A stretch of 64,000 nucleotides of DNA from Nicotiana tabacum (lineage: Eukaryota; Streptophyta; Magnoliopsida; Solanales; Solanaceae): assembly GCF_000715075.1 (NCBI RefSeq), contig NC_134087.1, positions 107,733,161 through 107,797,160 of the forward strand, read 5' to 3'. The stretch's first letter is position 1. Each line of letters starts with the position of its first letter. This document shows, piece after piece, positions 12,201-22,341 of the stretch. The position numbers and the translations under genes are program-made. The notes below the pieces were generated by a model. It did not search any database, was not told the DNA's origin, and saw nothing but the letters and a program-made list of their open reading frames with translations.

Positions 12201-13220
12201 TATCTGGTACAAAACTGGGATTGGTTGGGTCAGATCGAGTTTTGACTCGAATCTTCGAATGAAGATTCGAGGACCTGGGGGGTGATTCGAAACATGGGGT
12301 TGGTAGATTTGGGTTCAGGATGGCCTGGGGGTCCTATGGTGTTCAAGGGAAGGTCACCGGCGTCTATGCCGCCGGCTTTCATGGCGGAAGTATGCAGAGG
12401 CGGCTAGGGTTTAGGGCTGTTCGTTTGGGGAGACGAAGCAGCTGGGGTATTGGATAGGGGGGTAGGGTAGTGTTATGTACTTATATAGTTAGTGGGCAAG
12501 TGGATCCTGGCCGTTGGATGAGACGAGATGAAGGGCCAGGATCCTTCGGCTAACAGGGAACGATGTCGTTCCAAGGGTGAAGGGTTAGGGTCGGTCCGGG
12601 TGAGACGGGTCGGGTTTATTGGTGGGTTATGGGGATTGATCTTGGACCGTTGGATCGGCTTGGTTTAAACGGTTGTGATGGGTTGGCATCGAAACGACGT
12701 AGCTTTGGTGTTAAACTACGTCGTTTCATGGCGGGGGTGGGCTGTTTGGACTGGTGGCTTGGGCTGAGTTCGTTGGGCCAATTTTAACAAATTGGCCCAA
12801 GTCCGGAAGGGCCTTTTCTTTCTCTTTTTTTTTATTTTTATTTCTTTTCTTATTTATTTTAAAACAAAACTAAGCCAAAAAAATCAAATTAAAATTAAAT
12901 ACACACTCAAATATAATTATTTGCGCACATACTAAAGTATTTCAAAACCGGTAAAGTCAAACCAAACAAAATCACGGACGAAAAATGCCTGTTCACGATT
13001 TTCTATTTAACGACCGAATTACGGTTTGAATTACGCAGGACACATATATATTTTTTTTGAATTTTATTTTAATAAAGTAAATAAATAAGAATGGGCCAAA
13101 ATCACAAATAAACCCACAAGGTGCCGCACAGAAATTCGAAATTGTACAGCGGGGCCAATTATATATTTTTTATTTCTTTTTGGAGCGATTGTCGTGTGAA
13201 GCAAAAATCACGTGCTCACA
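9266..13220 (-). repeat. Ogre 3' LTR
   Basis: 3,955 bp, equal in length to 28303-32257. I found five substitutions (near 10486, 10563, 12188, 12364 and 12791) and two one-base poly-T differences (near 11230 and 12830). It holds a perfect 18-bp stem hairpin (12008-12047), an 18-bp palindrome (11377-11394), a 12-bp inverted pair (12691-12727) and an 11-bp inverted pair around 12773-12803. Open frames inside it, for example 10921-11289, are not protein-like. Confidence 0.95.
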
Positions 13221-13239
13221 GCTGCCCCTCTTTGTTCGG
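13221..13239 (-). promoter_or_regulatory. Ogre polypurine tract
   Basis: On the minus strand the sequence just before the 3' LTR reads AACAAAGAGGGGCAGC, a purine run abutting the LTR start TGTGAGCAC. This is the expected plus-strand DNA priming site of an LTR retrotransposon. Confidence 0.8.
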
Positions 13240-13358
13240 AAACACGAAGGGTTTTCGTGCAAAGATCAAGTGAGCGTGTATGAGCGATTTTTGCCTATAG
13301 ACCACTCCGTATGAAGCATTTTTTGAAAGATCTGACCGAATCTTGCTTCAGAGATTTC

Positions 13359-13397
13359 CTACATATCCTGGGCTAAACAGGAATCAGGTCAATGTAG
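13359..13397 (-). other. Ogre two-stem hairpin motif, copy A
   Basis: Outer pair CTACAT (13359-13364) with ATGTAG (13392-13397). Inner pair TCCTG (13366-13370) with CAGGA (13378-13382), loop of seven. Then the shared junction ATCAGGTCA and a trailing TTCG. It lies in the 3' region about 140 bases before the 3' LTR in the element's own direction. Outer base 5 is A-T here and G-C in the other three copies. Function unknown. Confidence 0.6.
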
Positions 13398-13960
13398 TTC
13401 GAGAAGTTTTGGTAGCTGGGACTACCATGGGACTGCAATGCTTGCCGCTACTGCTGCTGCTGTTGTCACTGCTACGTCACTGACCGCCTTATTACAACCA
13501 AGCGAAAATTGGAAACTGAACTTAACTACTTTTATGCATGTCAACTGCTAGTTACAAGATTCCTATCTATGATTCTTTTACGACTTGATCTTGGGTCTTA
13601 GCTGATTCTGCTTGTAGACTCTGATCTGAATCTTGATGCTTGCGAGTTGTGGCGACTTGTTTTTTAATCTCCGGGATACCGAATAAAATGTGTCCGGCAG
13701 AGGTCAGGACGTTAGTCAAATGTTGGAGTCGATTTGCTTTCCCTTTACTCTGATATCTCGGGATATCTCTTTTTTTGTCTTTTTCTTCTTTGATTCCGAA
13801 CTGGGATTCATCTCGTGGGTCATTTCGATTCATGTGGCTCGAGGTCAGACCTGCGGGAGAAAACAAACGAACGAAATTTTCTGCCCCAGTTTCACTAGGA
13901 AAATTTCGTTAATTATTCACTAGGTAGTTCATAAAATTGATGAAAGAGGATATGCATGCT

Positions 13961-15350
13961 CAGTTCAGGGTTGGAGCCCTAATATCGACTAGCTGGGGAA
14001 AAGTTCAGTGTAGGGTTTAAAACCCTAACGCCGAACAAAGGAAGAATTCAGTTTAGGGTTTAAAACCCTAATGCTGCCTGAAAGGAAAAAAAGTTCAGTT
14101 TAGGGTTTAAAACCCTAATGCTGACTAAAAGGAAAATTCAGTTTAGGGTTTTAAAACCCTAATGCTGATTGGCTGGAAAAGCTCAGTTTAGAGTTTAGAA
14201 CTCTAATGCTGGCTGAAAGAAAAAAGTTCAGTTTAGGGTTTAAAACCCTAATGCTGACTAAAGGAAAATTCAGTTCAGGGTTTAAAACCCTAATGCTGAT
14301 TGCACGGAAAAAGCTCAGTTTAGAGTTTAAAACTCTAATGCTGGCTAAAAGGAAAAAGTTCAGTTTAGGGTTTAAAACCCTAATGCTGACTAAAGGAAAA
14401 TTCAGTTCAGGGTTTAAAACCCTAATGCTGATTGGCTAGAAAAGCTCAGTTTAGAGTTTAGAACTCTAATGCTGGCTGAAAGGAAAAAGTTCAGTTTAGG
14501 GTTTAAAATCCTAATGCTGACTAAAGGAAAATTCAGTTCAGGGTTTAAAACCCTAATGCTGATTGCACGGAAAAAGCTCAGTTTAGAGTTTAAAACTCTA
14601 ATGCTGGCTAAAAGGAAAAAGTTCAGTTTAGGGTTTAAAACCCTAATGCTGACTAAAGGAAAATTCAGTTTAGGGTTTAAAACCCTAATGCTGATTGGCT
14701 AGAAAAGCTCAGTTTAGAGTTTAGAACTCTAATGCTGGCTGAAAGGAAAAAGTTCAGTTTAGGGTTTAAAACCCTAATGCTGACTAAAGGAAAATTCAGT
14801 TTAGGGTTTAAAACCCTAATGCTGATTGGCTAGAAAAGCTCAGTTTAGAGTTTAGAACTCTAATGCTGGCTGAAAGGAAAAGTTCAGTTTAGGGTTTAAA
14901 ACCCTAATGCTGACTAAAGGAAAATTCAGTTCAGGGTTTAAAACCCTAATGCTGATTGCACGGAAAAAGCTCAGTTTAGAGTTTAAAACTCTAATGCTGG
15001 CTAAAAGGAAAAAGTTCAGTTTAGGGTTTAAAACCCTAATGTAAAGGAAAATTCAGTTTAGGGTTTAAAACCCTAATGCTGATTGCACGGAAAAAGCTCA
15101 GTTTAGAGTTTAAAACTCTAATGCTGGCTAAAAGGAAAAAGTTCAGTTTAGGGTTTAAAACCCTAATGTAAAGGAAAATTCAGTTTAGGGTTTAAAACCC
15201 TAATGCTGATTGGCTAGAAAAGCTCAGTTTAGAGTTTAGAACTCTAATGCTGGCTGAAAGGAAAAAGTTCATTTTAGGGTTTAAAACCCTAATGCTGACT
15301 AAAGGAAAATTCAGTTTAGGGTTTAAAACCCTAATGCTGATTGGCTGGGG
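13961..15350 (-). repeat. Ogre 3'-region tandem array with telomere-like palindromes
   Basis: About 31 units of 42-50 bp. Each is centred on a palindrome TAGGGTTTAAAACCCTA or its variant TAGAGTTTAAAACTCTA, joined by spacers such as ATGCTGACTAAAGGAAAAT. The palindrome halves contain the plant telomere heptamer TTTAGGG / CCCTAAA. Higher-order order is visible: the two palindrome types and three spacer types recur in blocks of three or four units. The array lies between integrase and the 3' LTR, where Ogre elements are known to carry tandem repeats. The open frames translated through it (for example 14206-14439) are products of the periodicity. Confidence 0.9.
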
Positions 15351-17079
15351 ATAAAGCTCGAGAATACTACACGATCTATTTTTGAGTTTTCTTGTTTTAG
15401 ATAAAAGGGAGTTTCGTGGAAGCTTACCTTTCGAGTGAATTCCTCATTGCCAAAGTATTTCTTGTACCTGTGTACCTTCTTCTTTGGGCGACACCTGCTT
15501 CTTGCACGGTTGTCTTGGATTATACCTGTTTCAACTTTTCAGACAAAGAACAATTGTTAGTTCGGAAATGACGGTCGGTTCGGTGACCTTGATCGTTCCC
15601 AGTTGCTATGTTGCGTCCTTATTTCTGTCGCGAAGTCCCGCCGTTGATTCAATTCTAATGGCGAAACTCTTTTGACTGCTTAGGCTTTGTATTTCCAGAT
15701 TCTGTGATGATTTGCCTCGTAAGGCCCCCTTTTTTTTGTGTCCCATCTTGCTTGGAGATTCTCAACGGGGATTTTATTGGGGATACTCTGTGGGGATTTG
15801 TACAAGAGGAAGCTCTGTGGGGGGAATATTTACAAAGCGGATTCTTTGTGTGGATTTTCGTACAATGGGCATGCTGGGGATTTATTTCCAAGTGGGATTT
15901 CCAGGATTTGTTGGGGCAAGCCTGTTGGGGATGTCTACAAAAGAACTCGCTGGGATGTGCTGGGGAGATTCCATTTTTTCTTTTTCTCTCTTTTTTTTTT
16001 TTTTTTTTGATTTGGGGAGATTTTGTGGGAGATTGTACAAGACTCTGTTGGGATTTGTACAGGGGGAGACTCTGTGGGGATTTGTCCGAAGGTGGACTTG
16101 CTGGGGAAGATTTCAGGATTTCTCTCTTTTCCTTTACTCCGGAACACCATCAAACGTCATGATTCATCATGCTTGGGTAATCATATCAACGAGATGAGGT
16201 GCTTTCCTTCATGAGATGGGATTCCGTGCGAACAAACCATGCCACCTGCCCTTTCCGGTGCGTCCTGAACTCCGGGTTAAAATGCAAAAAGGGATTCGAA
16301 AAGAAACAAAGCAGGGGAAAATAAATCAGAAAAGGAATACCCTTTTCGGGACGAGAAAGACTTATCTGAGGAAGATAACGCTGGCTTTAAATGACATGAC
16401 ATGCCTTTTGGACTGGACGTCTGACCTTCTAAGAGCTTGCGTTTTCCTGAACCAGAACAGATCTGTGATTCCAAAACTGGTGGAACTTTGCCGAGACCTT
16501 CTTGGGGTGGCGTCATTCCTTTTCGGCCAACAGCGCCCTTTGCGGGTTTTCACTGGCTGACCTCTCTCATTTCTCTTCCTGTCATCGCTTGATAGCACTC
16601 TTTGCGAGTTTTTACTAAACAAGCTCTCTCATTTTGGTTTCTCTACTCCCGTCGCCTCGTGGTGCCCGAAGGTTTTCACCGCCGAGACTCTCTCATTTTA
16701 TTTCTCTCAACTCGGGGTATGCCGGTTTCTATTTGTGATGCTTATCGGTTTCCCACTATCTTTGGTAATTGATTTGAAGGCTTGTACCTGGTAAAGAGAG
16801 GTAGCTGATACTAAACTTCTCAAGTGTCCGACATGCCCCGGTTTTCAATTTCAGGGTGAATGGGATTTTGTTGTTGGTGCGACTGAACCTCAGGGAGAGG
16901 CTGCCTACGTATCCTTTTGGAATCAAGTCAAACGTAGTTCAGGCCTCAATCAATTTTTTTTTTTTTTTTTTTTTTTAACGGCTCAAAAGGTGGTAGCGAG
17001 AATTGGGTAGTGTTTGGGGAGTAGTGGGGAATAAACACCTTCGCCCTTTTCAACGTGTCAGGACCACTTGGAGTGTGAT
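15351..17079 (-). other. Ogre 3' untranslated region with two degenerate minisatellites
   Basis: 1.7 kb between the integrase stop and the palindrome array. 15765-16110 holds about ten degenerate units near 30 bp built on CTGTGGGGATTTGTACAAG. 16535-16710 holds three degenerate units of about 70-75 bp built on GGTTTTCACC...CTCTCTCATTT. A run of T lies at 16953-16976 on the plus strand, poly-A in the element's RNA. The Trp/Gly-rich open frames at 15704-16197 come from the first minisatellite and are not genes. Confidence 0.75.
16905..16937 (-). other. Ogre two-stem hairpin motif, copy B
   Basis: Outer pair CTACGT (16905-16910) with ACGTAG (16932-16937), short inner pair TCC/GGA with a TTTT loop, then the junction ATCAAGTCA. 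It starts about 140 bases after the integrase stop in the element's direction. Same flanks as the other copies: GCTGCC before and TTC after. Confidence 0.65.
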
Positions 17080-20000
17080 CTAGACGTAGTACCTCTTGAC
17101 TGCATCTGCATTCACCGCTGTGTCAGGGTCATTTCCTTCGATATCACCTAAATACAATGCTCCTCTTGGCAATATTTTCCTTACGATGTATGGGCCTTTC
17201 CAATTTGGGGCAAACTTTCCTTTTGCTTCTTCATGATGCGGCAGAATACGCCTCAGTACCAATTGTCCTACTTCGAAATTCCGAGGTCGGACTTTCTTGT
17301 TGTAAGCACGGGCCATCCTTCGTTGGTATAACTGTCCGTGACAAACTGCAGCCATCCGCTTTTCATCAATCAACGTCAATTGCTCCAGTCGAGTCTTAAC
17401 CCACTCGCTGTCCTCGATTTCTGCTTCGACAATGATTCGAAGTGAAGGAATCTCTACCTCTGCCGGTATTACGGCCTCGGTTCCATAAACCAAAAGATAA
17501 GGAGTCGCTCCCACCGATGTGCGCACCGTAGTGCGATACCCCAATAACGCAAAAGGTAACTGCTCATGCCACTGTCGGGAACTTTGTATTGTTTTCCTCA
17601 AAATCTTCTTGATGTTTTTATTTGCAGCTTCTACAGCACCATTGGCTTTTGGCCGATAAGGAGTGGAATTCCTGTGTGTTATCTTGAATTGCTCGCACAC
17701 GTCTCCCATCAAGTGACTGTTCAAGTTTGCTGCATTATCTGTAATGATAGTCGCAGGAATACCGAAGCGACAGATAAGATTTGAGTGTACAAAATCCACT
17801 ACAGCTTTCTTGGTGACCGACTTGAGAGTGACAGCCTCTACCCACTTTGTGAAGTAATCGATGGCAACCAGTATAAACCTGTGTCCATTCGAAGCCTTTG
17901 GTTCAATTGGTCCAATGACGTCCATGCCCCAAGCGACAAATGGCCAAGGTGCGGACATGGGATGCAGTTCCGTGGGAGGTGCATGAATCAAATTACCGTG
18001 CACCTGACACTGATGACACTTCCGGACAAAGCTAAAGCAATCCTTTTCCATGGTCATCCAGTAATAACCTGCTCTAAGGATCTTCTTCGCTAAGACATAC
18101 CCGTTCATGTGAGGTCCACACACACCTGCGTGTACTTCGTGCATGATCTTTCTCGCTTCCTCGATGTCGACACATCTTAAGAGATTGAGGTCCGGAGTCC
18201 TCTTATATAACAATTCACTGCTCAAAAAGAAACCACTTGCATGTCGCCTAATGGTCCTCTTTTGATCTCTAGTTGCATGCTCGGGGTATTCTTGTGTCTT
18301 CAAGAATCTCTTGATGTCATGGTACCAAGGCTGCGTATTTGATCCCGCCTCGATTACACTGCAGTAACCGTGTCTTTCCTTGATTTGGATTTCCAAAGGA
18401 TCGACGTGGGCGTCGCCCGGGTAGGGTAGCATAGAAGCCAGAGTAGCAAGTGCATCTGCCAGTTCATTGTGACACCTCGGAATATACCTGAATTCTATTG
18501 AGTTAAAGCGCTTGCTGAGGTCCTCCACATGTTGTCGGTATGGGATAAGTTTGACATCCCGAGTTTCCCATTCGCCTTGAACTTGCCGGATGATCAGGTC
18601 AGAATCTCCCATAATCAGTAAGTCTTTGACATCCTGATCGATTGCCATATGTATGCCCATAATGCAGGCTTCATATTCAGCTGTATTATTTGTGCAGAAG
18701 AAACGAAGTCTAGCTGTGGCGGGATAATGCTGACCGGCAGGTGAGATCAAAATTGCCCCAATCCCTATACCCTTGGCATTCACGGCTCCGTCAAAGAACA
18801 TCTTCCAAACATGAGCTTCCTCTGAGATCACTTCTACGGTGTTTACCTCTTCATCTGGAAAATAGGTATCCAATGGCTGGTATTCCTCATCGACCGGGTT
18901 TTCGGCCAAATGATCTGCTAACGCCTGGGCTTTCATTGCCGTGCGAGTGACATAAACTATGTCGAATTCCGTAAGCAAGATTTGCCATTTAGCCAGTCTC
19001 CCAGTAGGCATTGGTTTCTGAAATATATATTTCAAGGGATCCAACCTGCTTATGAGGAATGTAGTGTGGGCTTGGAGATAATGCCTCAGCTTTTGAGCAA
19101 CCCATGTGAGAGCGCAACATGTCTTCTCCAACAGAGTGTATTTGGCCTCGTAGCTGGTGAATTTCTTGCTCAGGTAGTAGATCGCTTGTTCCCTTTTCCC
19201 GGTCACATCGTGTTGCCCCAGGACGCAGCCAAAGGAGTTCTCCAAGACTGTCAGATACAAGAAAAGTGGCTTCCCTGGTTCGGGAGGGACCAAGACTGGG
19301 GGATTTGAAAGGTACTCTTTGACTTTATCAAAGGCTTCTTGACACTCCGTTGTCCACTTAATCGCCGCATCTTTTCTTAACAACTTGAATATGGGCTCAC
19401 ACGTGCTTGTCAGCTGGGCAATAAACCGACTGATGTAGTTCAGTCTGCCCAAAAGACTCATCACGTCTTTCTTCGTTCTTGGGGGAGGTAGATCTTTGAT
19501 AGATTTTATCTTAGTCGGATCTAGCTCGATACCTCTCCTGCTTACGATGAAACCCAAAAGTTTACCCGACGGAACTCCGAAAGCGCATTTGGCTGGATTT
19601 AGCTTCAAGTCATACTTCCTTAGCCTCTCGAAGAATTTCCTCAAGTCTTGGATGTGATTATCCTGTGTCCTGGACTTGACTATTACATCGTCCACGTACA
19701 CCTCTATTTCCTGATGCATCATGTCATGGAAAATGGCGGTCATGGCCCTCATATAAGTAGCCCCAGCATTCTTTAAACCAAACGGCATGACCCGATAACA
19801 GTAGGTGCCCCAAGGCGTGGTGAAGGCAGTTTTCTCGGCATCCTCTTCATCCATCAATACCTGATGATACCCAGCGTAACAATCTACGAAAGACTGTATC
19901 TCGTGCTTGGCGCAATTGTCAACGAGGATGTGGATGTTGGGCAGCGGGAAATTATCTTTAGGACTTGCTCTGTTCAGATCTCGGTAATCTACACATACTC

Positions 20001-20533
20001 GAGTTTTCCCGTCCTTTTTCGGTACTGGAACCACATTCGCCAACCATGTTGTATATTGGACTACCCGGATAACTCCTGTTTTCAGTTGCTTGGTGATCTC
20101 CTCTTTAATTTTGTCACTGACCTCGGTTTTGAACTTTCGTTGCTTTTGTTGAACCGGAGGACAATCAGGATGAATCGGCAATTTGTGAACCACTAGATCG
20201 ACACCTAGTCCCGGCATGTCATCATATGACCAAGCAAACACGTCTTTAAATTCAAGAAGAAGTTGAATTATCGCCTCTCGCGTTTTCTTGTCCGTGTGAA
20301 TGCTTATCTTGGTCTCCCGGATTTCTTCCGGGGTTCCTAAATTTACCGGTTCAGTGTCATTCAGATTTGGCTTAGGTTTATTCTCGAAATATTCCAACTC
20401 TCGGTTTATCTCCCTAAAAGCCTCTTCCGCATCATATTCTGGTTCTGGATCCATTAATTCGCAGTTAAATAGCTCATTGTGATCCGGGCGTGAAGTCCGC
20501 AAGCATGTCATATTTAAAGCCGCATTATTAGGA
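17080..20533 (-). CDS. Ogre pol exon 2: RT, RNase H, second RNase H, integrase
   Basis: Long open frame (1,143 codons from the first ATG at 20511; coding from the splice acceptor at 20533). RT lies at about residues 130-330 with the catalytic YVDDVIVKS near 270. A gypsy-type RNase H follows at about 400-540 (YYLSKKFTSYEAKYTLLEK). A second, plant/archaeal-type RNase H spans about 565-690, with D in MFFDGA, E in NTAEYEA, D in MGDSDL and D in NELADALA. The integrase has an HHCC finger near 788-835 (HEVHAG...KCHQCQ) and a core with WGMDVIGP, TDNAAN and NGAVEAANKN giving D, D, E. All catalytic residues that I can place are present. Two RNase H domains are diagnostic of the Tat lineage. No internal stop. 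Translation needs splicing of 20534-20743 to join it to protease. Confidence 0.95.
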
Positions 20534-20743
20534 CTGAAAAGGAAGATAAGAGGAAAAGTAATAAAATCAGAACGAAAGAAAGAAAGGAAAGCAATGAAGA
20601 TTTTTTTTTCATTTTCTTTGGAAAATTGGAAGACAACAACGTTTACAACTAGGAATTCGGAACAAAAAATGAAAAGAAGAAAACGTTCAAGTTATGTCCC
20701 GGAGATAACTTGTGATACAAGAAAGGTGGCAGGACAGGTCTAC
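20534..20743 (-). other. Ogre protease-RT intron
   Basis: A 210-bp intron. On the minus strand the donor is TCCGG|GTAGACC and the acceptor is CCTTTTCAG|TCCTAA, after a pyrimidine-rich run. The protease stop codon TAG is made by donor bases 2-4 (20742-20740). Removal joins GG to T and gives one open frame, R-R-R-S-G-P-N-N-A-A-L-N-M, straight into pol. The same arrangement, an intron whose retention stops translation before RT, is known from other Ogre elements. Unspliced RNA would give Gag-Pro only, spliced RNA the polymerase. Confidence 0.88.
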
Positions 20744-22341
20744 CCGGACCTCCGTCTAGTTGGGAATGGCGTGATCTCCCAGTTTTGGAGCTTGGCGTTT
20801 GGCCCCATGTATATCATCTCAGCAGTGCTCGTGCCTTCGCCTGGTTGAACCATATGGACCTCGTAGAGCATTTCCCTCATTGCCCCACATATTTCCTCGA
20901 TTTCCTCAACTGTGAAGACCTCATCTTCTTCTTCTTCAGTGTACCCTGGCCTGACAAAAGTCGCATGTAAATCCGGCAGTGGTTGAGGCAACTTCCAGCC
21001 CTCATTTCTCCTTTTCTTTGCCCATTTTTCGTCTGCTGGAGTAGGTTTGAAACCTAGTCCAAAAGGTTTCTTGATGACTGGTAAAGTAATGGGTTCCGTC
21101 GTTCCCTGAAGATTTCGTCCAAGCCCCTTCCCCGGCCTAAATCCGTGTCGGATCATCTCTTTGGCCACCATAACCGAAGCGTTAGACAAGAAAGGCTGGG
21201 GGCAAGGTACTCCCTCTTCGTGCTGCTCTGCCAATACCACCTCGAAAGCTTGATAGACCGTATGCTCACTCCCTTCTCTTGGTTCAAGATACGGGATAGA
21301 TGGGTCCCGATAAATGGCATGTTCATCTTCTCCATGGACCACGATCTCTTGGTCTTCATACTCGAACTTCACCATCTGGTGAAGAGTAGAAGGCACGGCT
21401 CCTGTCGCATGGATCCAAGGCCTTCCAAGGAGGAAATTGTAAGATGTGTCCATGTCGATCACTTGGAAAGTGACTCGAGATTCGACTGGTCCTATGACCA
21501 GCAACAGGTCTATTTCTCCCATGGTGTCTCTCTTGATACCATCGAAAGCTCTCACGCAAACGTTGTTGGGTCGGATTCTTCCGGTCTCAATTTCCATTCT
21601 TTGCAGCGTGGAGAGCGGGCAGATGTCAACACCTGATCCCCCATCCAGCATCACCCGCTTGACATAGTAGTCCTCACATTTGACTGTTAAATGCAATGCC
21701 TTGTTGTGTGCTGCTCCTTCCGGGGGTAGATCGTTCTTGCTGAAGGAGATTTGGTTGACGGCGAAGAATCTTTCTGTCATCCGCTCTAGTTGCTCCACCG
21801 AGGTTTTGACCGGTACGTATGCTTCATTCAGGGTTTTCAGCAGGATCTTTTGATGCTCGGTTGACCTCATTAATAGTGACAGCATGGACACTTGCTCAGG
21901 GTGCTTGCGCAGCTGGTCTATCACTTCGTAATCCGGCATCTTCATCTGCTTGAAGAACACTTCCGCTTCTTCAACACTCACAGGCTCCTTTGGAGGGAAA
22001 CGCCTTTGTGTGGCGTTGTTTAGTTCTTGGGTATTTGAGTACCCTCCAACGAAAGTATTTTCTGGAAGTTCTTCCATGACCTCCTTACCTTTATACGTTA
22101 CCAAAGTCTTTTGATAATTCCACGGCACTGTGGACGGGTTGGTCATTGGCTTTTGTGGCACGCGTCCGATAACCACTGGCTCATTCAGCCGAGGTGGTTG
22201 AATCGTCCCCCGGACCACATAGGCCCCTTTTGGCACGTACATAGGTTTTGCCTTTTTGATCCCGAAGTTCTGCGTCTTCTTGGCTTGACCCCGCGGTACG
22301 TAAAGAACTCCACCCTTTGCTGGTACTACTTTCTTCTCCAC
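20740..22341 (-). CDS. Ogre protease region with G-patch
   Basis: 533-aa frame. An aspartic protease core lies near residues 225-330 with the active-site-like LDGGSGVDI and later NFLLGRPWIH. The usual D-S/T-G is D-G-G here, a variant seen in this lineage. A G-patch-like segment is at about 390-410 (MIRHGFRPGKGLGRNL), a known RNA-binding motif near retroviral-type proteases. The C-terminus is acidic and ends at the splice donor. The frame starts 16 bases inside the end of gag, in another frame. Its upstream part reads Glu/Lys-rich codons that look like a continuation of gag. So this may be one Gag-Pro polyprotein with a frame break, rather than a separate gene. Confidence 0.88.
   Translation of the reverse strand: MEKKVVPAKGGVLYVPRGQAKKTQNFGIKKAKPMYVPKGAYVVRGTIQPPRLNEPVVIGRVPQKPMTNPSTVPWNYQKTLVTYKGKEVMEELPENTFVGGYSNTQELNNATQRRFPPKEPVSVEEAEVFFKQMKMPDYEVIDQLRKHPEQVSMLSLLMRSTEHQKILLKTLNEAYVPVKTSVEQLERMTERFFAVNQISFSKNDLPPEGAAHNKALHLTVKCEDYYVKRVMLDGGSGVDICPLSTLQRMEIETGRIRPNNVCVRAFDGIKRDTMGEIDLLLVIGPVESRVTFQVIDMDTSYNFLLGRPWIHATGAVPSTLHQMVKFEYEDQEIVVHGEDEHAIYRDPSIPYLEPREGSEHTVYQAFEVVLAEQHEEGVPCPQPFLSNASVMVAKEMIRHGFRPGKGLGRNLQGTTEPITLPVIKKPFGLGFKPTPADEKWAKKRRNEGWKLPQPLPDLHATFVRPGYTEEEEDEVFTVEEIEEICGAMREMLYEVHMVQPGEGTSTAEMIYMGPNAKLQNWEITPFPTRRRSG

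Noticed and set aside
14206..14702. Two open frames encoding near-identical repeat proteins
   Set aside because: They are read-through of the tandem array; length follows repeat number.
13961..15350. Regular repeats with spacers that look like a CRISPR array
   Set aside because: Spacers are themselves repeated, units are palindromic, and the array lies inside a plant Ogre element.
13961..15350. Interstitial telomere
   Set aside because: The heptamers occur singly, head to head, with other sequence between them, not as TTTAGGG runs.
15704..16214. Trp/Gly/Cys-rich open frames in three phases
   Set aside because: Open in all phases because of the TGGGGATTTGTACA minisatellite; no domain.
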